NCBI RefSeq assembly: GCF_002443255.2
Contig: NW_019211455.1
Span: 10,386,503 to 10,450,502 of the forward strand
Direction: 5' to 3'
From: Varroa destructor
Taxonomy: Eukaryota; Arthropoda; Arachnida; Mesostigmata; Varroidae
DNA length: 64,000 nt
The position numbers and the translations under genes were made by a program. This document shows positions 63,023 through 64,000 of the stretch, piece after piece; position 1 is the first letter of the stretch; every line of letters begins with the position of its first letter. The notes beneath the pieces were generated by a model. That model was not told where the DNA came from and made no database searches. It was given only the letters and a program-made list of their open reading frames with translations.

Positions 63023-64000
63023 CTTAGGTCGTATCCATGGCAAGATAGCGATTGGTGGTCGTAGTACGATCCGTAGTAGACTTGTAGTGGCAGTCGTGGT
63101 TGTAATAGCAGCAATAGTGTAGCACAGACGTCGACGTCGTATTACAATCGACATTAGTGTGACCACTTACTGCAATAGCTCCCTTGACTTTGGCGCAGTT
63201 CACCGTTTCAGCCTCAGCCTTGCCGCCAGCGTTTAGCCGTGAAATGCTGTACACGCGCGCTATTGCGATTACACTTTGGCGGCAGCGGTGGCGGCAGCGG
63301 CGGTCACTGAACTGTCGACGGCGACGTCAACACTAAAAGCGATAATCGTTCGCCGTTGGTCTTGTCTTGCTTAGGTTCACCACATCACCTTATAATAGCA
63401 CTCTGCATCTAATGAGTACCATCGAATCCATTACCGATATTCCACCAACATCAGTTCATAATGCACGACGACGCATCGCGACCGCGCTGCTTGATCGCGC
63501 CTTTGGTACCAAACAGAGACGAGAAACGGCGTAACATACATAGGGACCCAGTCGGCTTCGATCTGAAATGAGCTGACGGTTTACACCAGCACTTCCGCTT
63601 TCGACTTCCTCCTATCAGACGGTTGCTCGCTGTACTCTTAAAGTTTTCCACAGAAAAACGCTCTACAATACCGACGGCTATACCACCATTAGCCACACCG
63701 ACTTCTTGACTGGTCCAATTTTTAGAACGCCATAATAACTGTGCGCAGAGGCATATTTACGGACGCAGCAGCTGCTAACACCGTCGTTAGTAAGCTCGAG
63801 CTGTCTCTGATTGGCCTGCCGCTGCTGGGGGAATTGGAGCCGCAACATCTCAGCTCGTACTCGACTCACAGGCGAGTCTGATACTGTTCGCGCTCCTGTA
63901 TCGGTGCTCAAACTTTCACGGTCCGCCCCGCTACTGCCTGCCTAGCGTTGGATAAGCGAGTGCACCAATGGCCAAAAAGCCAACTTCTACACAGTCAAAG
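63023..64000. other. GC-richer window edge, possible 5' region of a minus-strand gene
   Basis: G+C and CpG rise here, with a GGC/AGC repeat at 63278-63303. A consensus minus-strand donor (GCTATTGCA|GTAAGTGG, near 63.17 kb) ends a GC-rich segment that could be a first exon or 5' UTR of the candidate gene at 62.4-63.0 kb. The frames at 63451-63911 on the minus strand are open but lack an ATG start. Confidence 0.3.
63278..63303 (+). repeat. GGC/AGC-type trinucleotide tract
   Basis: A GC-rich imperfect triplet repeat of GGC, AGC and GGT units in a CpG-rich block. Confidence 0.75.

Noticed and set aside
1..64000. Search for CRISPR arrays, operon-like gene clusters, reverse transcriptase or transposase motifs, and viral genes
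   Set aside because: No repeat-spacer arrays, tightly packed co-directional genes, YxDD-type or DDE-type motifs were recognised by reading. A repeat-library search could still find degraded elements.

Overview
The window reads as ordinary animal nuclear DNA. It is AT-rich and gene-poor, with spliceosomal introns (GTAAGT-type donors, pyrimidine-tract AG acceptors), homopolymer and dinucleotide microsatellites and no operon-like packing. The recognisable proteins (ARL6/BBS3 and a neuronal-type diacylglycerol lipase) and the small-to-medium introns suit an arthropod. A chelicerate such as a mite is my guess from general character, not something the sequence proves.

Layout. 1-16.6 kb: no recognisable gene; simple repeats, two near-identical G-tracts and two CpG-rich islands (about 5.75-6.95 and 13.6-13.8 kb). 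16.64-17.17 kb (+): a two-exon gene for a 95-residue secreted-looking protein with a glycine zipper and a Trp/His/Gly tail. 19.38-19.94 kb (+): an intact single-exon ARL6 (BBS3) GTPase gene. 20-32 kb: mostly non-coding, very T-rich at 25-28 kb, with weak candidate exons at 24.1-24.7 kb and a CpG-rich trinucleotide tract at 29.86 kb. 32.25-40.22 kb (-): eleven phase-compatible exons of an sn-1-specific diacylglycerol lipase (DAGL-alpha / inaE type), covering everything from the cytosolic linker after the membrane segments to the stop codon, with the whole Ser-Asp-His triad. The N-terminal membrane exons were not found. 40.2-64 kb: long non-coding stretches with a CT microsatellite, a tRNA-derived SINE-like head, one carboxylesterase-like fragment and several low-confidence minus-strand exon chains (50.3-50.7, 51.3-52.1, 54.4-55.0 and 62.4-63.0 kb).

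The three firm genes are functionally independent: ARL6 acts at the ciliary base with the BBSome, DAGL makes 2-arachidonoylglycerol-type signals from diacylglycerol, and the small secreted protein is of unknown role. I see no gene cluster, mobile-element system, CRISPR array or prokaryote-like module. The most useful leads are the alternative C-terminus and alternative splice sites of DAGL, the intronless state of ARL6 and the lineage-specific-looking 95-residue protein. At this base composition, open frames of 60-130 codons arise often by chance, so uncorroborated frames were left out or given low confidence.
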